Positions 21,193 to 29,025 of a stretch of DNA of 64,000 nt are shown piece by piece. A model generated the notes under the pieces. That model was given only the letters and a program-made list of their open reading frames with translations. It was not told the origin of the DNA and did not search any database. The DNA is from Globisporangium splendens (Eukaryota > Oomycota > Peronosporomycetes > Pythiales > Pythiaceae). The stretch is taken from the NCBI GenBank assembly GCA_006386115.1, contig VFIW01000160.1, positions 58,802-122,801 on the forward strand, written 5' to 3'. Each line of letters starts with the position of its first letter. Position 1 is the first letter of the stretch. Position numbers and translations under genes: made by a program.

Positions 21193-22737
21193 ATGGCCAC
21201 CAACAAAGCTGTCCGCGAGAAGCTCGCGCGACAAAAAGGTGAAGGCGTCGGCACTCTCGTCGAAACTCTGCGCAAGCGCGAGGAAGACAGAGAGGTCGCG
21301 TCGAGCGCAAGACGAACGACGGTCACCGCGGATGCGGTTGACGTGCCTGCGGAGAGCGACGGCAGGTCTGCTCCCACATCTGATAGCGCTCCTGCTATAA
21401 GCAGTGAGCTGCGATTCGGAGATCTCCCTTCCGTGAAGCCGCTGTTCGCGCGTGCTTTGGAAGAGGAGGAAGCGACTGAGGAATTCCTCGTCGTTGACAA
21501 TGACGGGAGCTCGCTTGAAGACGAGGGAGCGCTCACCGTGAAGCTCGGCTCCATCGACGAGTGGGTCGAGTACGAGGAGTTGCAAAGCGAGCGACACGCC
21601 GCTTATCTCCACGAGCTCGAGCGAGATCCATCCGCTGACGTCTCGATGTATCGGACGAAGGAGGAAAATGACGCCGTTGAGGCTGTCAACAATCGTAAGA
21701 GGAAGCACGAAGTACTCATTACAAACGAAGAGGCAGGAGTGCGAGCCATCGTTCACGATGAGCTCAAGTACTCACTGCCCGAAATGCCGCCGCCAGAACT
21801 ATGGCCGGCTGGCAAGACCGCATCGAATCTGCTCGCGAGAGCTAGACTTTGTGCGCGGGACTATGACGCTCAATTTAAAAATTGGCGTGAAAAGCGATTG
21901 CGGGGTGAAAATGGGGAATTGCGTATTCACCCGATCCCAGTCGTCCTCTTTGTTGGAGAGACGGAAGAAGAGTACGATGCCGACTTCATGTCGTGCATCA
22001 GTAAAATTAAGGGAGGTAGCACTCGCACAGTGTCTACCGATCCGACAGCGCAACGCAGTCAAAGCATGCAATTTGCAGTTGACCGTGTTCGTCTGTTTCG
22101 CTCCAAGCAGGGCGGTGGCACGCCTCTGCGAGCGGGCGGTCGCGCTGGTATCAGGCGACAAATTACTCGCGCGAATGACAGTCCCTCAGTTGCGCCTCAA
22201 AGGCGTCAACAAGATCCGGGACGTCTTCGCGAAGACGCTCAGCAGGCTCCCACGAGCTCTGCGACACATCGCACTCACGCCACTTCACAAGGTAGTGGGT
22301 GTTCCCCTTACGCCGCTGCACACGCAGCAGGCGCTCAACATGGTAGTGGCGCTGTCCATGCTTGTCAATCAGCGGGACAGGTGGCGCCCTACTTCGCTTC
22401 AGCATCGGTGGTTGCACCAGATGCGGTGGTTAAGATGGTTCACGCGAACGCATCGTCTTTGGGGGCGCTACAGCAAGCCGTCCGTACCCTTCGCCAGCAA
22501 TATCTGGACGAAACCTCGCTGTTGAAGCAGAGGGTGACAGCGCTTGAGACGGAGCTGAAGGAAGCTCGTCGGATGCTGGAGGAGTACCATGTCCGCGGGA
22601 AGCACTTCCAAGCGAGGTACGCTCCGCGAGTGAAGACGCTTTGGGAGAGGCACAACGCGCTCGTGTCTCGATGGGCGGCGTCTGAGCCCCCTGATGAGAC
22701 CGACGTTCTCCCGGACTGGGATAAAAATCCGCAGTAG
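21193..22737 (+). CDS. Antisense ORF in the 3' region of Gypsy-1, coiled-coil protein
   Basis: The ATG at 21193 (MATNKAVREKLARQK) opens a 514-residue frame on the strand opposite to gag-pol. Residues 1-280 look like real protein: charged, acidic, with patches such as SIDEWVEYEELQSERHAAY. The middle (about 320-410) is low complexity and lies over the chromodomain on the other strand. The last 100 residues have clean heptads (LQQAVRTLRQQYL, LKQRVTALETELKEARRML), although they lie antisense to the pol C-terminal linker. Long antisense ORFs between pol and the 3' LTR are known in some plant Gypsy elements; the function is unknown. Its start lies just inside the 3' LTR, which could act as a promoter on this strand. 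I do not recognise a domain; it may be element-borne or a captured gene. Confidence 0.55.
   Translation: MATNKAVREKLARQKGEGVGTLVETLRKREEDREVASSARRTTVTADAVDVPAESDGRSAPTSDSAPAISSELRFGDLPSVKPLFARALEEEEATEEFLVVDNDGSSLEDEGALTVKLGSIDEWVEYEELQSERHAAYLHELERDPSADVSMYRTKEENDAVEAVNNRKRKHEVLITNEEAGVRAIVHDELKYSLPEMPPPELWPAGKTASNLLARARLCARDYDAQFKNWREKRLRGENGELRIHPIPVVLFVGETEEEYDADFMSCISKIKGGSTRTVSTDPTAQRSQSMQFAVDRVRLFRSKQGGGTPLRAGGRAGIRRQITRANDSPSVAPQRRQQDPGRLREDAQQAPTSSATHRTHATSQGSGCSPYAAAHAAGAQHGSGAVHACQSAGQVAPYFASASVVAPDAVVKMVHANASSLGALQQAVRTLRQQYLDETSLLKQRVTALETELKEARRMLEEYHVRGKHFQARYAPRVKTLWERHNALVSRWAASEPPDETDVLPDWDKNPQ
22163..22429 (-). CDS. Gypsy-1 chromodomain, separated from pol by one in-frame stop
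   Basis: After the TAA at 22432-22430 the pol frame continues unchanged (PPHLVQPPMLKRSRAPP) into a chromodomain: HYHVERLLRVQRRKGNTHYL, VKWRECDVSQSSWEP, then an acidic helix. The aromatic cage positions (Y, W, W) are present. Chromodomains of chromoviral integrases guide insertion to marked chromatin. A single nonsense change, or readthrough, explains the split better than a separate gene. Confidence 0.75.
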   Translation of the reverse strand, partial: PPHLVQPPMLKRSRAPPVPLIDKHGQRHYHVERLLRVQRRKGNTHYLVKWRECDVSQSSWEPAERLREDVPDLVDAFEAQLRDCHSRE

Positions 22738-25700
22738 CGTCATGGTAGCGCTTAAGCAAACCCACGTAGAACACGGGGTGCGTTGCCATTCGCGTTGGGA
22801 GATCGAGCTTGTAATTCAAGTCTCCAATCTTCTCCACAACAGTGTATGGCCCGGTAAATCGTGGCAACAACTTACTCCCGCTGGGGAGCGTTGTGACTGC
22901 ATCGTTTGGTAGGTTTTTAATGCTCAATAGCACTTTATCACCCACACAAAACGTTTGTTTGTTCTTTCTACCCGATTTATCGGCGTAGAGCTTTTGCTTG
23001 TCTTGCGCAGCAGCTAGTTGGTCGCGTACGCGACGCAACAATGCTGCGCGTTCATCAACAAATTGCCGCGCTGCCGCGACGGCTTTGTCTTGCTTTTTCG
23101 TTGCTCTCGCAGCGCGTGCTGCAGAGAGATCTATTTCTGCGCCGGTGGGTGACACCGCGCGTCCTTCCATTCGTGGCTGACGCTCACACGAGCAGTCGCC
23201 TGATTCCATCTGAGACTGGCTATTTTTGGCACGAGTACCGTAACTCGGTACCGTGGGTGATCCATCTTTAGGGACACGAGTACCGTAACTCAGTACCGTG
23301 GGTGATCCATCTTTAGGGACACGTGTACCGTAACTCAGTTCCGTGCCCGACATGTCAATACTCTGCGTGCTGTCCGGTAAGACCGTGACAGATTCGGAAC
23401 GCGATGCGCCGCCTGTGCGATCGCGCGCGTCCACGTGAGCGGTCGACGCCACGTCCGGTGACGGAGATCGCGCGCTCACATCGAGCGCAGCGAGTTGCCC
23501 TCCCACCACAGAACGTTCGACGCCCTCGAACAGAGTGGCGGGTACGCGCGGGTGCCGCAGCGAGTTAAAATAGAACGGAGTCACGGCCGTAGAGGCGTGC
23601 TCGCTGCTATTTATAGCAAACTCGGCATACGGCAGCCAGCGGCTCCAGTCGCGGGGATGATCGACAGCGATGCTGCGAAGAATATCCTCGACGACACGGT
23701 TCACGCGCTCAGTTTGCCCGTCTGTCTCGGGGTGATCGGCAGTGGACAACGCCAGATCTGTGCCGAGCAGGCGAAAGAGTTCGCGCCAAAAGGCAGCGGT
23801 AAAACGCGGGTCCCGGTCTGATACAATAGACTCGGGCAAGCCGTGATAGCGGAACACGTGCTCTAAAAATAGGCACGCCGTCTCTTGCGCAGTGACATGC
23901 TTGCGCACGGGTGCAACGTGCACCATTTTGCTCAGTCGATCGACGAACACGACGACGCCTGTGTTGCGCGCCTTGTCTTCCGGGAAACCGAAGACGAAAT
24001 CCATGCTGACCGACTTCCAGCAGTCTTGCGGAATCGGCAGCGGATGCAGCGGCGCTTTGTTCTTGCCCGCAGGCTTCACGCGCTGGCACTGTTCGCATGA
24101 GCGTACATAATTGGCCACCCATTTGTATTGGTGTGGCCACCAAAACACATTAGACACTTGCAAGAAGGTCTTTTCACGCCCGAGATGCCCACTCGCTGGT
24201 GCATCGTGAAACTCATGCAGGATCGAAAGTTTCAGATCCTGGTCATGCGGTACATACACACGCGGGTAATCAAAGTTGGACAGTCGATGCCACAACAACC
24301 CGTCGTGGTAACTAAACCGAGCAAGCTTTGACTCGAGTTTGGCAGGCAATGACTCTTTGGACGAGCCGTCAAAGTGAGCAATCAACAAGCGACATTCATC
24401 GTCCTTTGGATAAAGCGACTGAATATTGTCCTTGAGCTTTGTTTGCACTCGACTGATGCTCAGATGCATGAGATCAGGAGTGCGCTCCAAACACAGGGCG
24501 TCAGAGCTGCTGTCAGCGCTCGACTCGTAATCTGGACGGCGCGAGAGCGCGTCCGCCAGAACATTTTCCTTTCCCGGCTTGTATTCGACCCGAAAGTTGA
24601 ACTCGGAGAAGAATGCAAGCCATCGCGCCATTCGCTGCGATAAATGGGGGGAATTAATCGCGGTCCGCAAGGACGCGTGATCCGTGTACACAACGAACGG
24701 TGTCGCACCCAAAAGGTGGACCCTGAACTTCAAGAGGGCGTACTTGATCGCAAGCAGCTCCTTGTCGTGCACAGGATAATTCTTTTCAGCTGCCTTAAGC
24801 AGTCTGCTTTGGTATGATACGACGCGCTTATGGCCGTCATCATCCTTCTGCATCAGTGCACAGCCGATTGCAAAATCGCTGGCATCGCACACGACACTGA
24901 AAGCTTTCGTGTGGTCCGGCAACGCCAGGACAGGAGCGCGAACGAGCGACTCCTTCACGTCAATGAATGCATTCATGACATCATTTGTCCAGTCCCACTC
25001 GACATCCTTTTTCAAGAGATGCGTGAGTGGACGGACTCTTGCCGCATAGTTGTGGCTGTACTTGTGCAAGTAATTTGCCAAGCCAAGCCACTTGCGCAAG
25101 TCCTTGACATTCTTTGGGATCGGCCAGTCGGCGATCGCCTTGATCTTCTCTGGGTCCGCGCGGACGCCAGCTTTGCCAACATAGCAGCCCAGGATCGGAA
25201 TCTCTGAGGCGCCAAAGATGCATTTCTTCAGGTTGCAATACAGACTGTTGTCTCGTAAGCACTGCAACACTGAGCGCAAATGTCTCTTGTGCACGTCAAC
25301 GGCACTGAGATCTCCTTCGGCACGACTGTGCACGAAGATGTCATCGAAATAGCTCGGTGCATACGCACGATGAAGACGCAGAAGATGCGTTACCAGACGG
25401 TTGAACGTCGCTGGTGCATTCTTCAAACCTTGCGGCATAACGAGCCACTCCCACAGCATCCCGCTGGGTGTGCTTACTGCCGTCAAGGGAACGTCACTCT
25501 CTCGCATGAGGATCTGATAGAACCCATCCATCAGATCCAGTGCGGAGAACACTGTCGAGCCACCCATGGAGTCGATCAAGACATCCTTCCTTGGGATCGG
25601 CGTTTGTGCCGGAATGGTGGCGGCGTTCAGCTTGTTGAAGGCGTGAACAATGCGCCAGCCACCAGTCGCTTTCCGCACACAAAACGTGGGTGAGCTATGT

Positions 25701-27103
25701 GGAGACTTGCTTTCTCTCACATGACCGGCGAGGGCTCGTTTCGCGAAGAACTCGTCGATTGCCTCAACCTGCTCGCGGGGCAGCGGCCATTGTCTGGTCA
25801 CGCAATATTTGCTCCCGGGCTCGAGATCAATCTCGTGCCGTACGCCACGATCAACGGGCAGGGCACTTGGCACTTTGTCGGGAAACACATCTTTGAACTC
25901 CCACAATAAGTCAAAGTATGGACTGCCTTTCACGGCGTCCCAATCCTGAGCAGCAAACCGTTTCTGTTTGTCTGGCTCCAAAACACTCTCATCCGCAGTG
26001 GACGAGGTGCATAGTTCGCTACGCGTGAACGCAGTCGGAACGACGATCTCGCGGATCTGATCACGCTCTAGATCCGTAAGAAAGAGCTCATAGCTCATTT
26101 CTTCGAGGGATACGATCGCCTCAGCGGTACTCGGCAGCTCATGGAGCGCCGCAAATTCAGCGAAGAACACTTCGTCTGATGCGTTTGCTTCCGGACTGCG
26201 CTTCGCGCGTCTGAGCGCCACGTCAACGTGAGCGCGATCTATCGACGGATCCGAGATCCTGTCGAAGGCGCGCAGCGAAGTTGCAGCTGCATTGAGAGAT
26301 GGGGCAATCATATGCGAGGCGGCCGTTTCCTCAGCAACAGATGCCAATGCACTGTCTCTCTCGCGAGCTGACAACTTGCGTCGCCCTCGTCGGTTGATGC
26401 GAACACGCGACCTCGCGGTTCTGAGCTCCAGTACTGCACCGTCAGGGTGGTACGAGCTGGCTGACGCGTGTACACCTGTACTGTCGCTGTCACTTGCGGG
26501 GGCTGGCTCGGGTGCTCTGGAGCCGCACACTTGCGCACCAGTGTCCACGTCTGGACTTTCTGGCGCTTCCGCACAAACTGGGCTACCTGCCGCAGTTGAT
26601 CTCTTTGCTGGGCTCCCTGCCTCAGCGCATCTTCTAGCTGGGCTCCCTGCCACAGCGTGAGTGTTTTGAGCGGGGCTCGCTGCCGCCGCATGTCTTCCTG
26701 CTGGGCTCCCTGCCACAGCGTGTTCAAAGCTCGCATCCATTGCGTGGAAATTTTCCCGCAACCTTCGCTCTTCATCAGAGGAAGGGGTGGAGCTTCCGAT
26801 TGTGCGTGCTCGCCAATCGATCCAAGGCTGATGTTTCGCCAGCCAAGGCATCCCTAGGATGAGGTCGTACCTCGACCCCATCGCTAGTACCACGAACGTT
26901 TCTTTGCAGACAAAGTCGCAAAAACTGAAAGAGAGTTCGACTTGAACCCCCTCAGTGTGTACTGTCGACCCATCGGCCAGACGTACGATCATCTTCTCGC
27001 GCTTGCCACTGTGGACAAGTCGCTCATATGCTTGCAGACTCTGTTCCAGAGCTGCCTTCGAGACGAAGTTCTGTGACGCACCGCAGTCAACAAGAACCGT
27101 CAT
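22430..27103 (-). CDS. Gypsy-1 pol polyprotein
   Basis: 1,557 residues from the ATG at 27103, which overlaps the stop of the preceding small frame (ATGA). Domains in order: retroviral protease at the very start (VLVDCGASQNF) with ILGMPWL further on; a long Ala/Pro-rich repeat region with iterated AVAGSPA/AAGSPA units near residues 130-180; RT with FSALDLMDGFYQI and YFDDIFVHS; RNase H with VVCDASDFAIGCALMQK and YTDHASLRTA; integrase with an HHCC finger (HLGREKTF...CEQCQR) and a D,D-35-E core (MDFVFGFPEDKARNTGV, SDRDPRF, DGQTERVNR). A Thr-Val-Leu-Ser-Tyr-Gly repeat is inserted near residue 1250. Catalytic residues appear intact; the frame ends at a TAA just before the chromodomain. It makes cDNA and integrates it. 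Confidence 0.9.
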   Translation of the reverse strand: MTVLVDCGASQNFVSKAALEQSLQAYERLVHSGKREKMIVRLADGSTVHTEGVQVELSFSFCDFVCKETFVVLAMGSRYDLILGMPWLAKHQPWIDWRARTIGSSTPSSDEERRLRENFHAMDASFEHAVAGSPAGRHAAAASPAQNTHAVAGSPARRCAEAGSPAKRSTAAGSPVCAEAPESPDVDTGAQVCGSRAPEPAPASDSDSTGVHASASSYHPDGAVLELRTARSRVRINRRGRRKLSARERDSALASVAEETAASHMIAPSLNAAATSLRAFDRISDPSIDRAHVDVALRRAKRSPEANASDEVFFAEFAALHELPSTAEAIVSLEEMSYELFLTDLERDQIREIVVPTAFTRSELCTSSTADESVLEPDKQKRFAAQDWDAVKGSPYFDLLWEFKDVFPDKVPSALPVDRGVRHEIDLEPGSKYCVTRQWPLPREQVEAIDEFFAKRALAGHVRESKSPHSSPTFCVRKATGGWRIVHAFNKLNAATIPAQTPIPRKDVLIDSMGGSTVFSALDLMDGFYQILMRESDVPLTAVSTPSGMLWEWLVMPQGLKNAPATFNRLVTHLLRLHRAYAPSYFDDIFVHSRAEGDLSAVDVHKRHLRSVLQCLRDNSLYCNLKKCIFGASEIPILGCYVGKAGVRADPEKIKAIADWPIPKNVKDLRKWLGLANYLHKYSHNYAARVRPLTHLLKKDVEWDWTNDVMNAFIDVKESLVRAPVLALPDHTKAFSVVCDASDFAIGCALMQKDDDGHKRVVSYQSRLLKAAEKNYPVHDKELLAIKYALLKFRVHLLGATPFVVYTDHASLRTAINSPHLSQRMARWLAFFSEFNFRVEYKPGKENVLADALSRRPDYESSADSSSDALCLERTPDLMHLSISRVQTKLKDNIQSLYPKDDECRLLIAHFDGSSKESLPAKLESKLARFSYHDGLLWHRLSNFDYPRVYVPHDQDLKLSILHEFHDAPASGHLGREKTFLQVSNVFWWPHQYKWVANYVRSCEQCQRVKPAGKNKAPLHPLPIPQDCWKSVSMDFVFGFPEDKARNTGVVVFVDRLSKMVHVAPVRKHVTAQETACLFLEHVFRYHGLPESIVSDRDPRFTAAFWRELFRLLGTDLALSTADHPETDGQTERVNRVVEDILRSIAVDHPRDWSRWLPYAEFAINSSEHASTAVTPFYFNSLRHPRVPATLFEGVERSVVGGQLAALDVSARSPSPDVASTAHVDARDRTGGASRSESVTVLPDSTQSIDMSGTELSYGTRVPKDGSPTVLSYGTRVPKDGSPTVPSYGTRAKNSQSQMESGDCSCERQPRMEGRAVSPTGAEIDLSAARAARATKKQDKAVAAARQFVDERAALLRRVRDQLAAAQDKQKLYADKSGRKNKQTFCVGDKVLLSIKNLPNDAVTTLPSGSKLLPRFTGPYTVVEKIGDLNYKLDLPTRMATHPVFYVGLLKRYHDATADFYPSPGERRSHQGAQTPPIETRARCASPKASSLAERTSLGSASRGHGTPPASDELPSAPSQALSPSASTARFRPDIAGEGYGRLAVAPPKTMRSREPS

Positions 27104-27390
27104 TTTCTTCTCATAGCCTTCACATCGGCGCTATATACCAACATCTCACTCGGAGCCTTGTTGTCAAGAGCTCCTGGGACTAAGCTTCCCATCTGCACGA
27201 CTCTAGTAGTCGGCGACGCCGAAGCTATAGAGTCTGTCTCAGTAGAGCGTCCCGCTTCTACTGAGACATTCCGTTTCCCTTTCTTGCCACAGCGGATCTG
27301 CCACCTCGGTGAGCGTGGTTGCCGCGCGGCGTTTGGTAGTCTCTCGCCTGATTTCCAGTGCGAGGAGCGGGCTGCCTTGGAGCGGGACAC
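27100..27390 (-). CDS. Gypsy-1 gag-pol bridging frame
   Basis: A short frame lies between gag and pol in the third reading frame; it ends in MRRK followed by the ATGA overlap with pol. Its last part (GSLVPGALDNKAPSEMLVYS) fits the region upstream of a Gypsy protease. So gag, bridge and pol use three successive frames: either two frameshifts by mutation or a recoding signal plus termination-reinitiation. Confidence 0.5.
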   Translation of the reverse strand: MSRSKAARSSHWKSGERLPNAARQPRSPRWQIRCGKKGKRNVSVEAGRSTETDSIASASPTTRVVQMGSLVPGALDNKAPSEMLVYSADVKAMRRK

Positions 27391-28418
27391 TTCGACTGAT
27401 AGTGTCCCCGCTTGCCACAGTTAAAGCAGGTCACTTCGGCGCTGCTGAGATCCATTGGTGTCGGACCATGGAAGCGCCGCTCATTCGTGACTGCTCGGTG
27501 GCTGTGATGCGCACCGTTGTGGCGGCCAGCGTTCCAATCAGGTCGGCTGACTCTGAACGATTGCTGCTCAACGAGCGCAATGCGGATCGCATCTTCCATC
27601 GTGGCCGGCAAGCGTCGGTACAACTCCTGACGCGCTGGTCCACTGTTGAGGCCGTTGAGAAACGCAGGCACTTTCACAGACTCAGGCAAAGGGCTGGTCG
27701 TGATCGCCGCGCACAGGCTTCTCATCTCCTGGATGTATCGTTCCAGTGAGAGCTTCCCTTGTTTCAAGGAGAAGAAACGACCTTGCAACAGCACTTCGTT
27801 GTTCGGAGGCTGATACATGGCGGTGATTCTCGCACGGAAAATATCCCACGTGTCGAATGCACACTCATCGGTGAGCAACGTCGAGAATGCCCATTCCGAC
27901 GCTCGACCGCGCAGGTTCGAGATGGCGTAAGACACCATCTGCTCGTTGCTGTCGATGAGCTGAGCCTTGGCGCAACGCTCCACGGCGAGCAGCCAGTGGA
28001 TGAGCTTGTCGCCATCCGCACCATCGAATTTCGGAGCGTCGATCTTGACAGCTCTTGGGCGGGGAGTTTGGGACGTGGGTGTCTGAGGCGCAGAAGCCGC
28101 ACTCGACAAAGACGTGGCTGCACCAGCAACCACAGATACCACTCGCTCGAGCGCTTCGCGCGACTCAGCAGCTGAGCGCAGCATCTCTGCGGTCAAGCTT
28201 GCGGTGGCTTGCATTTGTGCTTGCGCACTTCGTTCTCCTTCGAGGCGCTGAGCGTTCGAGAAGTTCTCGAACTGCTCGAGTCGAAAGATTTGCTGTTCCG
28301 GCGACGCCGAGAGCACGTCTAGAGCGACTTGGTCGCCTAGCGCTTGTGCCATTCGGGTCAGCACACTCCGGTGTTCAGCCGAGAGGTGCGGGAACTGCGC
28401 AGGGTCAATTGACGCCAT
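27258..28418 (-). CDS. Gypsy-1 gag
   Basis: 386 residues from the ATG at 28418. The centre has the retrotransposon gag fold (KFDGADGDKLIHWLLAVERC, then RFFSLKQGKLSLERYIQEM and NGLNSGPARQELY). A zinc knuckle CFNCGKRGHYQSKC (CX2CX4HX4C) lies near residue 340, followed by an Arg/Gly-rich basic tail. Gag packages element RNA. The gene starts about 70 bp inside the 5' LTR and reads intact. Confidence 0.88.
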   Translation of the reverse strand: MASIDPAQFPHLSAEHRSVLTRMAQALGDQVALDVLSASPEQQIFRLEQFENFSNAQRLEGERSAQAQMQATASLTAEMLRSAAESREALERVVSVVAGAATSLSSAASAPQTPTSQTPRPRAVKIDAPKFDGADGDKLIHWLLAVERCAKAQLIDSNEQMVSYAISNLRGRASEWAFSTLLTDECAFDTWDIFRARITAMYQPPNNEVLLQGRFFSLKQGKLSLERYIQEMRSLCAAITTSPLPESVKVPAFLNGLNSGPARQELYRRLPATMEDAIRIALVEQQSFRVSRPDWNAGRHNGAHHSHRAVTNERRFHGPTPMDLSSAEVTCFNCGKRGHYQSKCPAPRQPAPRTGNQARDYQTPRGNHAHRGGRSAVARKGNGMSQ

Positions 28419-28490
28419 TATGAATCCTTGAGGAAGCGATTCAGGCAGTCACCTCTGCCGGGTCGTAGATTGACTACTAGTGCTACCAGT

Positions 28491-29025
28491 TGTAACCGGA
28501 CACTCCCGAGTTACGCAGCACGGTACGTGTGTGAGGAAGCGTATTCAACGCTTCACTCAAGGACTCTGTTCCGAGAGCGGTTGCCTGCTTCCTGCAGTGC
28601 AACAATCGGTTACCTATAGGTCTCTATAGAGTAACCGTCGATAACCAAAGGCTTTAGTTAACGGTAAAAATGGAACTGTTTATTTGTTGGAGGTTGCCCT
28701 CTGTAGGACAACCTGGATTATCTTTATGTAACTATGAACAATAGCAATCTCAAGTGTAATTACTCCCCATGGGGCAATGAGTGGCTATGAAAGACTAACG
28801 CTAGTTGTCTTATGTGATTGGGTGAAATGCATGTTCAATTATGTCCAATCGGAGGCGCCGTCACTCAGACTGGCTGCCGGCTCCACCGTGAAGGTTCGAG
28901 CAAGTACGACGAACCTCATGGTTCGGTCTTAAACTTGTTGCGCGTACTCTACGTACCGCAAGGTTCGGTTTGGTTGTGTGGTACAACACAAGTGCGTAAC
29001 CATGTTACAGTGTAACCCCGTTACA
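28491..29025 (-). repeat. Complete LTR of Gypsy-1 (right, 5' LTR)
   Basis: 535 bp, TGTAACCGG at one end and CCCCGTTACA at the other, so TG...CA in both readings. About 99% identical to the solo LTR at 43897-44431. It sits inside the gag frame of Gypsy-2, which continues at 29026. Confidence 0.9.

Larger units (their letters stand above)
20863..29025 (-). mobile_element. Gypsy-1 LTR retrotransposon (chromovirus type) with antisense ORF
   Basis: Minus-strand order: 5' LTR (28491-29025), a putative primer-binding stretch just inside it, gag, pol with protease, RT, RNase H and integrase, a chromodomain after an in-frame stop, an antisense ORF, a purine tract (rev-comp of 21009-21020, GGGGGATGG), and the remnant of the 3' LTR (20863-21008). 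The right LTR abuts the gag frame of Gypsy-2, so Gypsy-1 landed in Gypsy-2. The left LTR has lost about 390 of 535 bp where it meets the glucan synthase gene. Confidence 0.85.

Noticed and set aside
28491..29025. TSD search for Gypsy-1 insertion.
   Set aside because: The right flank is TAATA, but the left LTR is truncated and fused to the glucan synthase gene, so no duplication can be tested.
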